NCBI RefSeq assembly: GCF_947489035.1
Contig: NZ_CANLCI010000005.1
Coordinates: 62,001 to 126,000, forward strand
Source of the DNA: an uncultured Ferrimonas sp.
GTDB lineage: Bacteria > Pseudomonadota > Gammaproteobacteria > Enterobacterales > Shewanellaceae
Length of the DNA stretch: 64,000 nucleotides
Reading direction: 5' to 3'
How positions within the stretch are numbered: the first letter of the stretch is position 1; every line of letters starts with the position of its first letter. Under the pieces are notes generated by a model that was not told where the DNA came from, ran no database searches, and worked only from the letters and a program-made list of their open reading frames with translations. Below, in pieces: positions 1 through 9,860 of the stretch. A program made the position numbers and the translations under genes.

Positions 1-49
1 TTTTTCACGGTGGCTGTACAGACTGTATTGCTTTGCTTACTGGGTCAGA

Positions 50-703
50 TCAGGCGGCGGGGGCAGCGCTGGTTGGGGCGGTGGCCAGCTCACTGTAGTG
101 GGCAACCAGACGATCAAATTCGGGCTTAAAGCCGGGGCTGATGTAGCCATGAAACAGCGCCAAGATCTGCACCACCCCTTGATAGACCATCGATTCGGTG
201 ATCGGCTTATCCAAGTTTTGGGTATACAAGTGGCTGATCCAAAAGGTAACCACCATTTTTATGCCTTCAGCAAATGGGGTCAGCATATCGGCGTCCATCT
301 GCATGGTGCCGTTATCAACCAGCCGCTGCAGGTTGCCAATGGCTACGCTTAACACCTGCTTGTGCGAACGCAAATAACGCTTATGCAGCTCGGGATCCCG
401 CGCCAAAATGTCGGCCAAGCTGGCGTAGACAAAGCGGAAACGCCACATCCCTTGAAACATCTTGTCGAGGTAGTCTTGCATCAGCACATCGCTTGCCGCT
501 TCGCTGCTGTAAGCCTGCGCCACAAACTCTTCGTACTCATCAAAAATGGCACGAATGATCTGCTCTTTATTGCGGAAATAGTAATACAGGTTGCCGGGGC
601 TGATCCCCAAATGCGCCGCAATGTGATTGGTGGTGATGGCACGTTCGCCGTGTTCGTTAAACAGCTCGCAGCTGGCAGCGATGATGCGGTCTTTGGTTTT
701 CAT
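50..703 (-). CDS. TetR/AcrR-family transcriptional regulator
   Basis: One-component DNA-binding repressor of the TetR type; ligand and targets unknown. An N-terminal helix-turn-helix of about 50 residues ends in the typical ISPGNLYYYFRNKEQI signature, followed by an all-helical ligand and dimer domain; about 217 residues is normal for the family. An upstream ATG at 712 abuts the AAGG Shine-Dalgarno directly, while the ATG at 703 has proper spacing, so 703 is preferred. No terminator is visible in the 49 bases left to the window edge, so a downstream target gene, for example an efflux system, could lie just outside; that is a guess from family habit. Confidence 0.88.
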   Translation of the reverse strand: MKTKDRIIAASCELFNEHGERAITTNHIAAHLGISPGNLYYYFRNKEQIIRAIFDEYEEFVAQAYSSEAASDVLMQDYLDKMFQGMWRFRFVYASLADILARDPELHKRYLRSHKQVLSVAIGNLQRLVDNGTMQMDADMLTPFAEGIKMVVTFWISHLYTQNLDKPITESMVYQGVVQILALFHGYISPGFKPEFDRLVAHYSELATAPTSAAPAA

Positions 704-1119
704 GGTAGTCATCCTTGTCGCAAGCCATTCGCCCCGCGCGGGTTGGTTACAGGGTTACTGCATAAAGTTGAGTTAATGGGCGCTAGAGTAGCACCGCCCT
801 TGCCACGGTTGCCAGCGCCGACCGCGACCAAGCGGCTTGGCCATCAGTGCCGTTCAAAAATAAAACATACTCTTATAAAGCAACAAGTTAAAACCAAATG
901 CGGCGGTGTGAGAAAAACTCAGCATGGAAGCCACCAGAACCGCCACGGGATCAGTCACTGCCGCTGCTGGCCTCTGGGGCTGGTGTGGGGCATTTATTGG
1001 CCACTGATCGCAACAAATCAACCATGCTTATTAAATTCATTTAGGCATCGGCGTATCATCACCGCTCTTAAGCTTTTGATAGGGCACGCCCTGTCGTCAC
1101 TGTTGTTGGGATCGCACTT
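704..1119. other. Intergenic region between tetR-type gene and epimerase
   Basis: 416 bases upstream of two divergent genes. I see no convincing tRNA, terminator or clear promoter. The reading frame that crosses it on the plus strand continues antisense through the regulator and has no protein character. The last 100 bases are AT-richer and probably hold the epimerase promoter. Confidence 0.5.
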
Positions 1120-2112
1120 ATGAAAATCTTGGTTACTGGCGCTGCCGGTTTTATTGGCAATTTTGTTGCCGAGCGCTTACTGGAGCAAGGCCACGAGGTG
1201 GTTGGCTTGGATAACCTGAACGACTATTACCAAGTGAGCTTAAAGCACGATCGCTTAGCCCGCATTCAGGATCAGCCCCGGTTTGAGTTTGTTGAGATGG
1301 ATTTGGCCGATCGCGACGGCATCGCTACCCTGTTTGCCCAACATCAGTTTCAACGGGTCGTTCACCTTGCCGCCCAAGCGGGGGTGCGTTACTCCATTGA
1401 TAACCCGATGGCGTACAACGATTCCAACCTAACCGGCATGATGACCATCCTCGAGGGCTGTCGCCACCACAAGGTCGAGCACCTTGTGTACGCCAGCTCA
1501 TCGTCGGTGTACGGCATGAACAAAAAGGTGCCCTTTGCCGAAGGCGATCGCGTCGATCACCCCGTAAGCCTGTATGCCGCCACCAAAAAAGCCAACGAGC
1601 TGATGGCGCATTCATACAGCCACCTGTATCAGATGCCGATCACCGGTTTGCGCTTCTTTACGGTGTATGGCCCTTGGGGTCGACCGGATATGGCGGTATT
1701 TAAGTTCGCTAAAAAGCTGTTAGCTGGCGAAGCAATCGATGTGTACAACTACGGCGATCTCAGCCGCGACTTCACCTACATCGATGACATCGTAGAAGGG
1801 GTACTGCGTACGCTGGAGCACGTACCAAGCGCCGGCCAAGGGAATGCCGCCTACGATAACGAAGCAACCACGCCGTACGCTCTGTACAACATTGGCAACC
1901 ATCAGCCAGTGAAGCTGTTGGACTTTATCCAGACCCTAGAACACGCCTTAGGGGTAAAAGCCAAGCTCAACATGATGCCAATGCAGCCTGGCGACGTGTA
2001 CACCACCTACGCCGACACCGAACAACTGCAGCAAGCCGTTGGCTTTAAGCCCAACACCAGCCTAGCCCAAGGCTTGCAGCAATTTGCCGATTGGTACAAA
2101 GCCTATCACTAG
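1120..2112 (+). CDS. NAD-dependent UDP-sugar epimerase, UDP-glucuronate 4-epimerase type
   Basis: Short-chain dehydrogenase/reductase that probably interconverts UDP-glucuronate and UDP-galacturonate for surface polysaccharide. The Rossmann motif GAAGFIG is at residues 7-13, a Ser-rich strand (YASSSSVYG) precedes the catalytic Tyr-x3-Lys in YAATKK, and FFTVYGPWGRPDMA is the typical substrate-binding stretch of the CapI/WbpP-like subgroup. At 330 residues it is full length. It lies just upstream of waaA, consistent with a lipopolysaccharide or capsule role. Substrate is inferred from family resemblance; a UDP-glucose or UDP-GlcNAc epimerase is the alternative. Confidence 0.85.
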   Translation: MKILVTGAAGFIGNFVAERLLEQGHEVVGLDNLNDYYQVSLKHDRLARIQDQPRFEFVEMDLADRDGIATLFAQHQFQRVVHLAAQAGVRYSIDNPMAYNDSNLTGMMTILEGCRHHKVEHLVYASSSSVYGMNKKVPFAEGDRVDHPVSLYAATKKANELMAHSYSHLYQMPITGLRFFTVYGPWGRPDMAVFKFAKKLLAGEAIDVYNYGDLSRDFTYIDDIVEGVLRTLEHVPSAGQGNAAYDNEATTPYALYNIGNHQPVKLLDFIQTLEHALGVKAKLNMMPMQPGDVYTTYADTEQLQQAVGFKPNTSLAQGLQQFADWYKAYH

Positions 2113-2172
2113 CGTTTAACTTAGGGCGCGGCTCCACTATGATGCGGGTAATTCAGTGTTAATTGCCCGCTC

Positions 2173-3438
2173 ATGAACCGATTTAGCTACAGTTTACTTC
2201 TGCTCCTGCTTACCCCCGCGGTAATGCTTTATCTTGGCTATCGCGCCATCAAAAGCAGCGCTTATCGCGGTCGCCTTGGCGAGCGCCTTGGCATGGGGCT
2301 GCCCCAACTGAGCGCCCCCATTGTGGTGCACTGCGCGTCGATGGGGGAAACCTTAGCGGCACTGCCGTTGATCCGCGCCCTGCAGCGGCGCTACCCCACG
2401 ACCCCACTTTTGGTCACCACCACCACCCCTACCGGCTCGCAGCAGGTCAAACAACAGTTGGGCGACAGCGTGCACCACTGTTATTTACCGCTGGATCTGA
2501 ATGGGGTGATGCGCCGCTTTGTCGCCCATTTGAACCCCAAAGCCGTGGTGTTGCTGGAAACCGAACTGTGGCCCAATTTAGTTCACCACTGCCACCAGCA
2601 ACAGGTGCCGGTGATTGTCGCTAACGCCCGCTTATCAGCACGCTCAGCCAAAGGGTATGCCCGCTTTGCTCGGGTGATCACCCCCATGTTGCAGCAGCTC
2701 AATGCCGTTGCGGTACAGCACAGTGCCGATGGCGAACGTTTGATGCATTTAGGCGTGCCAGCCAAGGCATTAACCGAGTGCGGCAGCTTGAAGTTTGATA
2801 TTCAGATTGGTGCCAGTGAGCGCCAACAGGCGCAGCAGTTTGGGGGGCAGTTGTGGGGTCAACGCCCCAGCTGGATCGCCGCCTCAACCCACCCGGGTGA
2901 GTTTGAGCAAGCCATCGCCGCCCATCAGCAACTGCTGGCGAGTTACCCTGAACTGCTGCTGCTGTTGGTACCACGCCACCCCGAGCAGTTTGAACAGGCG
3001 AAGCAGTTAGCCCAGCAAGCGGGATTGACGGTGCAGCAACGCAGCAGTGGCGATAGGGTCAAACCCAGCACCCAAGTGCTGATTGGCGACACCATGGGCG
3101 AGATGAAAACCCTGTATGGCGCCACCGACATCGCCTTTGTTGGCGGCAGCTTGATCCAACGCGGCGGCCACAACCCTCTGGAGCCCGCGGCCTTTGGCAA
3201 ACCGGTATTGATGGGGCCACACTATTTTAATTTTCAGCCCATCGGCGATGCGTTAAAACAAAAAAGCGCGCTGATCGAAGTGAACGATCAACACGCTTTG
3301 GCCCGCCAATTACAGCGGTTATTGGACAACCGTCAACGACGTGATGCCATCGGCAGCGCCGCTTTGGCCTTTGTGGAACACAACAGCGGCGCCACCGAGC
3401 GCCAACTGAATGTGATCAGCGCGGCGATCCCGCGTTAG
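2173..3438 (+). CDS. waaA: 3-deoxy-D-manno-octulosonic acid (Kdo) transferase
   Basis: Transfers Kdo from CMP-Kdo to lipid IVA, the step joining the lipopolysaccharide inner core to lipid A, at the cytoplasmic face of the inner membrane. An N-terminal membrane anchor (residues 6-22) is followed by a GT-B fold with HCASMGETLAALPLI, the LLETELWPNL motif and the C-terminal FVGGSLIQRGGHNPLEPA signature of WaaA. 421 residues is the usual length. The 3' end overlaps kdkA by 4 bases on the opposite strand. In enterics waaA sits next to coaD; here about 10 kb of glycan genes separate them. Confidence 0.95.
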   Translation: MNRFSYSLLLLLLTPAVMLYLGYRAIKSSAYRGRLGERLGMGLPQLSAPIVVHCASMGETLAALPLIRALQRRYPTTPLLVTTTTPTGSQQVKQQLGDSVHHCYLPLDLNGVMRRFVAHLNPKAVVLLETELWPNLVHHCHQQQVPVIVANARLSARSAKGYARFARVITPMLQQLNAVAVQHSADGERLMHLGVPAKALTECGSLKFDIQIGASERQQAQQFGGQLWGQRPSWIAASTHPGEFEQAIAAHQQLLASYPELLLLLVPRHPEQFEQAKQLAQQAGLTVQQRSSGDRVKPSTQVLIGDTMGEMKTLYGATDIAFVGGSLIQRGGHNPLEPAAFGKPVLMGPHYFNFQPIGDALKQKSALIEVNDQHALARQLQRLLDNRQRRDAIGSAALAFVEHNSGATERQLNVISAAIPR

Positions 3439-4139
3439 GCTTGGTACCCTTTAAGCAATTGTTGCCAGTCGCTTTCTTGCCACTGTAAGCCTTTAACTCG
3501 CAGCAGCTCTTTTTGCAGCGACCGTTGTAATCGCGCCAAATTGGCCTGTTGCCATTTGCTGTCTGGCTGGCGGATCTTGCCCTGATCAAAGTCAATCAGG
3601 TAGAACTGCTGGTCGTTCAGCATGATGTTGCGCGCATTCAGATCAGCGTGACACACCCCAGCCTGATGAAACTGAGCAATCACCTGCCCCAACTGCTGCC
3701 ACCGCTGGGCCGATAATGGCCCTTGGCGCAGTGCCGCCACCAGATCGATGCAACCCACTAAGCGTTTGGTGATCAGATCGGCGCGATAGCTGAAGCCTTG
3801 CCGATCCAACTTGGCCGCCACGGGCTCGCAGATGGGCAAACCCAACTGCTGCATCTGCTCTAACAGCTGCAACTCTTTGTAAGCGCGAGTGCTTTCCAAC
3901 CCAGACCAAAGGTAAACGTCTTCAATCACTTTGCCCGGTAAACCGCCGCGATAGTAATGACGCAACACGTAGTCGGTTCCATCCACTTTAAAAAACAGCG
4001 CAGGATTACGGCCACTGGCATCGGAATTGCCGCAGAGTTTATTGCCACGCTTTAGCCAATCGCGATCAAACCATTCTAGGCTTGCGGGGCTATTTTCGGC
4101 CAACAACAGAGTGGCGTCGGCGTGTTCGCTTTGTTGCAT
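3435..4139 (-). CDS. kdkA: 3-deoxy-D-manno-octulosonic acid (Kdo) kinase
   Basis: ATP-dependent kinase that phosphorylates Kdo in the lipopolysaccharide inner core, typical of bacteria with a single phosphorylated Kdo such as Haemophilus, Vibrio and Shewanella. The kinase fold shows the catalytic loop HADLNARNIML and the metal-binding IDFDQGKIR near the C-terminus; the N-terminal part has the LRHYYRGG stretch of the KdkA family. 234 residues is normal. It is convergent with waaA (4-base overlap) and divergent from the GT9 gene, so the three form a compact inner-core cluster. Confidence 0.92.
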   Translation of the reverse strand: MQQSEHADATLLLAENSPASLEWFDRDWLKRGNKLCGNSDASGRNPALFFKVDGTDYVLRHYYRGGLPGKVIEDVYLWSGLESTRAYKELQLLEQMQQLGLPICEPVAAKLDRQGFSYRADLITKRLVGCIDLVAALRQGPLSAQRWQQLGQVIAQFHQAGVCHADLNARNIMLNDQQFYLIDFDQGKIRQPDSKWQQANLARLQRSLQKELLRVKGLQWQESDWQQLLKGYQA

Positions 4140-4275
4140 GAGGGTTCCTGTAACGCGGGGCGATTGAGCAGAAAAGTGTCGCCATTGTGGCGTTAGCCTG
4201 CAGCGAACGCAATACGCTTGGTCAGTTGCTCAAATTTATTTACACTTGCCGCTTTAACCGCCACGAAGCTTAAGT

Positions 4276-5304
4276 ATGTCGATCCCAGCAAAAATCCGCT
4301 CCATCTGCATTATGCGCCTCTCTGCCATCGGCGACGTTTGCCATGCGGTGGCCATGGTGCAAGCCATTCAGCGGCAGCATCCACAGGCCAGCATCACTTG
4401 GGTTGTCGGCAAGGTAGAGGCGCAGTTGCTCGCCGGATTGGCCGGAGTGGAATTGGTGATCTTTGATAAGCGCCAAGGCTGGGCCGGTTACCGCGCCTTA
4501 TGGCGACAGCTGAAAGGCCGCCGCTTTGATGTGTTACTGCACATGCAGGTGGCGCTGCGGGCGTCGGTCGCCACCCTTGGCATTCGCGCGCAAGTAAAGA
4601 TCGGCTTTGATAAAGCCCGCGCCAAAGAGGGCCAGTGGTTATTTACCAATGCCGCCATCGAAGCTCAAACTGAGCCTCATGTACTGGACGGCTTCATGAA
4701 TTTCGCTAAGGCCCTAGGGGTAACCGACACCAATCCACGCTGGCAGTTTGCCCTATCAGAACAAGAACAGCAGTTTGCTGCCCAGCAAATTACTGCGCCC
4801 ACCTTGGTCATCTGCCCCGCAGCCAGCAAAGCCGAACGCAATTGGCTGCCAGAACGCTACGCCGCCGTGGCCGATCACGCCCAGCAACACGGGTTAAGCG
4901 TGATGTTGTGTGGTGGCCCCACGGCCAGTGAACAGCAGCTGGCCAGCCAGATCTGCCAGCATGCCCAAGCGCCAATCCATAATTTGGTTGGGCAAACCTC
5001 GCTGAAACAGTTATTGGCCTTGCTGGGTCGCGCTAGCGTGGTATTAGCGCCAGATACTGGCCCCGCTCACATGGCCACCACCCAAGGCACCCCAGTGATT
5101 GGGCTGTATGCCCATTCCAACCCCAAGCGCACCGGCCCCTATTTAAGCCAGCAGCTGGTGGCCTCAGCTTATCAGCAACACATCGAGCAGCAGCACGCCA
5201 AACCACTGGCACAGATCCCATTCGGAACCCGCGCCAAAGGCAGCGATTTAATGGCGGACATCAGTGTGGAAGAGGTAACCGCGCTGCTTGACTCCGTAGT
5301 ATGA
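4276..5304 (+). CDS. Glycosyltransferase family 9 (heptosyltransferase-type)
   Basis: Probably adds heptose to the lipopolysaccharide inner core. The N-terminal CIMRLSAIGDVCHAVAMV stretch and the C-terminal APDTGPAHMATTQGTPVIGLY stretch (ADP-heptose binding) are hallmarks of family GT9 (WaaC, WaaF, WaaQ). 342 residues is full length. Neighbouring kdkA and waaA, and gmhA 2 kb downstream (ADP-heptose precursor pathway), support the assignment. I cannot tell heptosyltransferase I from later heptosyltransferases by eye, so no symbol is given. The Shine-Dalgarno ahead of the ATG is weak. Confidence 0.87.
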   Translation: MSIPAKIRSICIMRLSAIGDVCHAVAMVQAIQRQHPQASITWVVGKVEAQLLAGLAGVELVIFDKRQGWAGYRALWRQLKGRRFDVLLHMQVALRASVATLGIRAQVKIGFDKARAKEGQWLFTNAAIEAQTEPHVLDGFMNFAKALGVTDTNPRWQFALSEQEQQFAAQQITAPTLVICPAASKAERNWLPERYAAVADHAQQHGLSVMLCGGPTASEQQLASQICQHAQAPIHNLVGQTSLKQLLALLGRASVVLAPDTGPAHMATTQGTPVIGLYAHSNPKRTGPYLSQQLVASAYQQHIEQQHAKPLAQIPFGTRAKGSDLMADISVEEVTALLDSVV

Positions 5305-5391
5305 TGCCCGCATTCGCACCGCACGTTATTTACGTACAGGTAACCGCCCCTTATTGAGCTGCTCGCAGCCTATTGAATTCGACTGAAATAG

Positions 5392-6861
5392 ATGAAGAAA
5401 ATTATTTTCGCTCTGGTTGCGCTCGCGTCGCCATTAACAGCAGCACCGTGGATCAGCCCCGATGACCTGCATCTTCGTGCCGATCTACAACGACTCGGTG
5501 CCGAAGGGGTGATCAGCGTTCCACTAACCACATACCCACTGATGTGGTCTGGTATTGCTAATGATCTACACGATGTGTCGCAGCACCAGCTCAGTGCGGC
5601 GGCGGCTGAATCTTTGCGGCGGGTACGCCATCGAATGATGCAAGAGATCCACAATGGCGCCAGCACCTCAGTTTCCATGAGTGCAGGTAGCGCCAATGCT
5701 CGCTTTCAACACTTTGGCAGTGTCAATCGCGATAAATTAGGCAGCCAAGTCTCAGCTGAGTTTCTCTCTGATCGCTTTGCCGGTAACCTCAGCGTGCAAT
5801 ATGCCGCCGATCCTCGCGATGATGAATCATTCCGCCTAGACGATACCTATTTGGCCGTGGTAATGGGCAACTGGGTGGTATCCGCAGGGCAAGTGGCGCA
5901 GTGGTACGGCCCCGGTATGGATTCCGCATTGTTAATGAGCACCAATGCTCGACCAATGCCCGGTGTGCACCTTACTCGAAATCAGTCTCAGCCTTTTGAA
6001 AGCAAATGGTTAGCTTGGATTGGCCCGTGGCACCTTACTACCGGCGTCAACTGGATGAATGATGAAGACCGCCATGTCCAAGATGCCTTGGTCTACGACA
6101 TACGGATCACAGCGAAACCTCTGCCTCAGCTCGAAATCGGCGTATCCCGAGCAGCTCAGTTGTGTGGCGAGGGCAGACCCTGCGATTTTGATGTGTGGAA
6201 AAACATGTTCACCGGTAAAGATAACACCGGTGTCGATGGCATTACCCCTGAAAATCAACCCGGCAACCAAACCGCTGGGGTAGATGCTAAGTGGAGCAGT
6301 ATTGTCGCTGGCGTGCCATACAGCATCTATGTTGAAACCATGGGCGAAGACTCCTTCACTCTGTCGCGTTTTCCGCCATTTCGCAAAGTAAGTCGACTGT
6401 TTGGGTTTGATTTTTCCTACTCTGTTGCGGGGCAGCAAGTTACCACCTTTGTTGAGTACAGCGACACCGAAACCGATTGTCAGCTGCAGCAAAACTGCAC
6501 TTATGAACACAGCGTTTATCGCTCTGGCATGCGCTATAACCAGCGCGCCCTTGGTAGCACCTACGATAACGATGCCCACACTCTGACTGTTGGCAATATC
6601 GGCTTCAGCCCTAATGGCAACATGTGGAAGCTCAACCTGCGCTGGCTCGATCTCAACCGCGACGACTCTAATCGCGCAGAGCCAGGTGGTAATCCTGTCG
6701 CGCCGCAGGCGGAAACTAACATTCAACTGGATGGCGCTTACATCATGCCGCTGTTTGGTGGCCGCTTAGAGATGACCGCAGAAGTAAGCCACTCAGATCC
6801 AAGCGATCAGTCATCGAGCACCGATGCTGAATTGTGGAGCAACTGGCAATATCGCTTCTAG
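5392..6861 (+). CDS. Wzi-family capsule assembly outer-membrane protein
   Basis: Probable outer-membrane beta-barrel of the Wzi type, which anchors capsular or exopolysaccharide to the cell surface. A signal peptide (MKKIIFALVALASPLTAA, cleavage near residue 18) precedes PWISPDDLHLRADLQRL, the start of the mature domain typical of this family, and a long body of alternating amphipathic strands ends in an aromatic residue (WQYRF), the usual outer-membrane insertion signal. 489 residues is normal. It is followed by a strong terminator shared with convergent gmhA. Wzi proteins occur widely without a linked capsule operon. Confidence 0.85.
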   Translation: MKKIIFALVALASPLTAAPWISPDDLHLRADLQRLGAEGVISVPLTTYPLMWSGIANDLHDVSQHQLSAAAAESLRRVRHRMMQEIHNGASTSVSMSAGSANARFQHFGSVNRDKLGSQVSAEFLSDRFAGNLSVQYAADPRDDESFRLDDTYLAVVMGNWVVSAGQVAQWYGPGMDSALLMSTNARPMPGVHLTRNQSQPFESKWLAWIGPWHLTTGVNWMNDEDRHVQDALVYDIRITAKPLPQLEIGVSRAAQLCGEGRPCDFDVWKNMFTGKDNTGVDGITPENQPGNQTAGVDAKWSSIVAGVPYSIYVETMGEDSFTLSRFPPFRKVSRLFGFDFSYSVAGQQVTTFVEYSDTETDCQLQQNCTYEHSVYRSGMRYNQRALGSTYDNDAHTLTVGNIGFSPNGNMWKLNLRWLDLNRDDSNRAEPGGNPVAPQAETNIQLDGAYIMPLFGGRLEMTAEVSHSDPSDQSSSTDAELWSNWQYRF

Positions 6862-6880
6862 CACGGCGAGCAGAAACACA

Positions 6881-6910
6881 AAAGGAGCTCATCTGAGCTC
6901 CTTTTTTATG
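6881..6910. terminator. Bidirectional rho-independent terminator between the wzi-type gene and gmhA
   Basis: A perfect 10-bp stem (AAAGGAGCTC, 6881-6890; GAGCTCCTTT, 6895-6904) with a 4-base loop, followed by a T run on the plus strand and preceded by As that give a U tract on the minus strand. It serves both convergent genes. Confidence 0.9.
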
Positions 6911-6926
6911 CGCCACCCATTGCCAC

Positions 6927-7508
6927 TTAGGCGGATGCGGCCATCTTATTTTCAATCAACATAATCAAAATGTGGATCACCTTGATGTGCACCTCTTGGA
7001 TCCTATCAGCGAAACCAAAGTGCGGCACTCGGATCTCAACATCGGCAAGGTTGGCCATCTTACCGCCATCTTTGCCGGTCAACACCACGGTTTTCATCCC
7101 CTGAGCCTTCGCCGCGTCAATCGCATTGAGGATGTTTTGCGAATTGCCGCTGGTGCTGATCCCAACAAGCACGTCACCTTGACGCCCCACACCTTCGATA
7201 TAGCGCGAGAACACATGATCAAAGCCGAAGTCGTTGCTGACACAGGATAAGTGGCTTGGATCTGAGATGGCGATAGCCCCATAAGCAGGGCGATTATCGC
7301 GATAACGACCAGTCAGCTCCTCCGCAAAATGCATCGCATCACAATGGGACCCACCATTACCGCAAGCAAGCACTTTACCTTGGTGCTGCAGTGAGCCGAC
7401 TATCAAATCTGCAGCAGATTCGATGGCAGTTATCTGCAGTTCGTCGCTCAAAAAACGATTAAGTACATCTGCAGCCTCTGCCAGCTCCTGAAAAATAAGA
7501 TCTTTCAT
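6927..7508 (-). CDS. gmhA: Phosphoheptose isomerase (SIS domain)
   Basis: Converts sedoheptulose 7-phosphate to glycero-manno-heptose 7-phosphate, first step to ADP-heptose for the lipopolysaccharide core. The SIS fold shows [31 protein letters not shown] and the C-terminal [13 protein letters not shown] helix of GmhA. A longer frame starts at 7553, but the ATG at 7508 gives 193 residues, matching the usual GmhA length, and its first residues ([12 protein letters not shown]) resemble the family. It probably supplies the GT9 enzyme upstream with substrate; the other ADP-heptose genes are not in this window. Confidence 0.93.
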   Translation of the reverse strand: MKDLIFQELAEAADVLNRFLSDELQITAIESAADLIVGSLQHQGKVLACGNGGSHCDAMHFAEELTGRYRDNRPAYGAIAISDPSHLSCVSNDFGFDHVFSRYIEGVGRQGDVLVGISTSGNSQNILNAIDAAKAQGMKTVVLTGKDGGKMANLADVEIRVPHFGFADRIQEVHIKVIHILIMLIENKMAASA

Positions 7509-7673
7509 AGAATTGTCCGAATAAAATTTTTCACCAGCATACCATACTGGCATTAGTCGATGTGCTTACTAGGCTTAGCCTTACCTCGCATCATCAACAC
7601 TCAACGCTAGTGATTGCAACAACGAATCAGGTAAAATTAGATTAACTTAGCAGAACTAAATATCGAGCAAATT

Positions 7674-8738
7674 GTGACCACTTGTGAGAATCGACGCTAT
7701 TTAATGTACGTCCATCAAAATTATTCATTCGCCATTCTTCGCCCTATTCAACGCTATATCATTGAAAATGGTGGAAAAGTAGCCTGGTTCTTAGAAGGCA
7801 ATGAAGTGGATCACGACTTACTCGAACGCCATGAACACCAATTGTGCAGCATAAAAGATATCCAGCAATGGAAACCCAACGCTACCTTTGTGCCCGGCAA
7901 TGTCGTTCCTTCATTTATTCCGGGCGTCAAGGTCGCAGTTTTTCATGGGTTCAACTCAGGTAAGCTAAATCGACGAGGGCGCCTAGATCATTTCGAAATA
8001 AGAGGCTGTTTCGATCTGTACTGCACCCAAGGGCCGAATACAACATCAGAATTTGTTAAACTATCGAAACAATACGGTTTTTTTGATGTAGTAGAAACTG
8101 GTTGGCCAACTCTTGACCCGATGTTCACAGAAGAGGGTATCAATCCATATCGTTCCGAAGATAAAAGGCCAGTATTATTATTTTGTTCTACATTTTCCCA
8201 TAAATACTCTTGTGCACCCAAACTAAAGAGTAGAATAAAAGAACTAAGAGATAGCAAAAAATATAGGATACTGGTCCAGTTTCACCCCAAAATGGATGAA
8301 GAAACTGTATTGTCCTATAAAAAATTAGAGGATGAAAGCTTAATGTTTGTAGAAACAAACAACTTAATCCCATTAATAAAAATTGCAGATGTCATGTTAT
8401 GTGATACATCATCAGCGGTTCAAATGTTCCTCCTGGCAAAAAAGCCGGTAGTAACATTTAGAACTCAGTTTCCCATGCCATACCTACTAGATATTCAAGA
8501 TGAATCCGACTTGAATGATGCAATTTCTGAGGTGCTATCAAAACCAACAGTGCTAATGAATGAAATTGAATCATATCGTCAGCAACTTCATCCTTACTGT
8601 GATGGGAAAAGTGCAGAACGAGTTGTTAATGCAACTAACAAAATTATAGAAACTGGCACTTCTCACTTAGGAAAAAAGCCTTTAAATATTATTCGAAACT
8701 TAAAGATGCGCCGTAAGCTTAACTATTGGAAAGTATAG
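7674..8738 (+). CDS. CDP-glycerol glycerophosphotransferase-like GT-B transferase
   Basis: Probable cytoplasmic glycosyl- or glycerophosphotransferase for a surface glycan. The C-terminal half has the FHPK motif, then CDTSSAVQMFLLAKKPVVTF, which resembles the TagB/TagF (CDP-glycerol) family and related Kdo or sugar-phosphate transferases. The first codon is either GTG at 7674 or ATG at 7704 (MYVHQNYSFAI); GTG adds ten residues of doubtful worth. The gene starts at host-like composition and becomes AT-rich after about 8100, the left edge of a foreign-looking block. It is 9 bases upstream of the next transferase, so they are probably cotranscribed. Donor and acceptor unknown. Confidence 0.68.
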   Translation: MTTCENRRYLMYVHQNYSFAILRPIQRYIIENGGKVAWFLEGNEVDHDLLERHEHQLCSIKDIQQWKPNATFVPGNVVPSFIPGVKVAVFHGFNSGKLNRRGRLDHFEIRGCFDLYCTQGPNTTSEFVKLSKQYGFFDVVETGWPTLDPMFTEEGINPYRSEDKRPVLLFCSTFSHKYSCAPKLKSRIKELRDSKKYRILVQFHPKMDEETVLSYKKLEDESLMFVETNNLIPLIKIADVMLCDTSSAVQMFLLAKKPVVTFRTQFPMPYLLDIQDESDLNDAISEVLSKPTVLMNEIESYRQQLHPYCDGKSAERVVNATNKIIETGTSHLGKKPLNIIRNLKMRRKLNYWKV

Positions 8739-8747
8739 AGATTAACA

Positions 8748-9854
8748 ATGAATAAAATTAAAGTTTTAGCTGTGACGCATCATGATAGGACCAATATAAA
8801 TCCGATTAGGCCTGAAGCTTCACAAATTATTAGCATGCACAATTCCGGAAAAGTAAAAATTACTGTTATGTGTAACCCTGGATCTCAATTAATCCAGTAT
8901 TTTTCCAATCATGGTATCGAAGTTATCACCGATCCTCTTGATAAAAAATTATCATTAAGAACAATAAAAAGAATAAGAAAAGAAATAAAATTAAAGAATA
9001 TTGACATATTACATTTATATAACAACATCGCTTGCAGTAATGGAGCAACTGCAGCTCTAGGACTACCCGTTAAAGTAATTGCTTATCGGGGCCAAACCGG
9101 TAATGTTAGCCGTTTTGACCCTACCTGTTATTTAACAATGCTACACCCAAGGTTGGATAGGATCATTTGTGTTGCTAAAGCGGTTGAAGATGACTTAGCT
9201 AAATATGTTTATAATCCAGAAAAAAAATTAAAAACAGTATACAAAGGGCATGATCAAAGCTGGTATACCAAACCAAAGGCTGATTTAAGTTCGCTGAATT
9301 TTTCTAATAATGACTTCATCATTTCACTTGTAGCCAACCTTAGGCCACGAAAAGGCTTGCACGTTCTCATGGATGCAACACACTATCTTCCTAAGGGTTC
9401 TAGTATAAAAATACTTTTGGTTGGTGCAGATCCTAAAAATGAAAAAATTAAGAAAATAATTTCTGAAAGCGGTTGCCCGGAAAATATTTTTCCACTGGGA
9501 TACCGAACTGATGCCCCTGAAGTGGCTGCAGCAAGTGATCTAACCGTTCTTCCAACAACAAAACGAGAAGGATTATGCCGCGCAGTCTTAGAAGCTAACT
9601 CCTATGGCACTCCTGCAGTTGTCTCTGATACAGGCGGCAACGCTGAATTGGTTGCACATGGCGAAACAGGAATCGTGGTGCCACCAGGAGACGCAAAAGC
9701 ACTAGCAGGAGCTATTATTGAACTCTATCAAGACCGCGAAAAGTGCATTCAATATGGCAAGGCTGCACGCACTAGAGTAATTGAACTATTTGATGTAGAG
9801 CAAGGCGTAGAGTCAACACTATCAATTTACAATGAATTAATATCAGAAAAGTAA
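8748..9854 (+). CDS. Glycosyltransferase family 4-type enzyme
   Basis: GT-B retaining glycosyltransferase, probably acting in outer-core, O-antigen or capsule assembly. Residues about 185-350 carry the C-terminal nucleotide-sugar domain: SLVANLRPRKGLHVLMDA, then PTTKREGLCRAVLEANSYG with the E-x7-E motif and a VSDTGGNAELV stretch. The N-terminal acceptor domain is divergent. 368 residues is normal. Codon use is AT-rich like its neighbours. It lies 9 bases after the previous gene and 6 before the next, so the three form one operon. Sugar specificity cannot be read. Confidence 0.82.
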   Translation: MNKIKVLAVTHHDRTNINPIRPEASQIISMHNSGKVKITVMCNPGSQLIQYFSNHGIEVITDPLDKKLSLRTIKRIRKEIKLKNIDILHLYNNIACSNGATAALGLPVKVIAYRGQTGNVSRFDPTCYLTMLHPRLDRIICVAKAVEDDLAKYVYNPEKKLKTVYKGHDQSWYTKPKADLSSLNFSNNDFIISLVANLRPRKGLHVLMDATHYLPKGSSIKILLVGADPKNEKIKKIISESGCPENIFPLGYRTDAPEVAAASDLTVLPTTKREGLCRAVLEANSYGTPAVVSDTGGNAELVAHGETGIVVPPGDAKALAGAIIELYQDREKCIQYGKAARTRVIELFDVEQGVESTLSIYNELISEK

Positions 9855-9860
9855 AATAGT

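Noticed and set aside
362..1123. 253-codon plus-strand frame across the tetR-type gene and the following gap
   Set aside because: Antisense to the regulator in its first half, low-complexity in the second, and overlaps the epimerase start; no Shine-Dalgarno.
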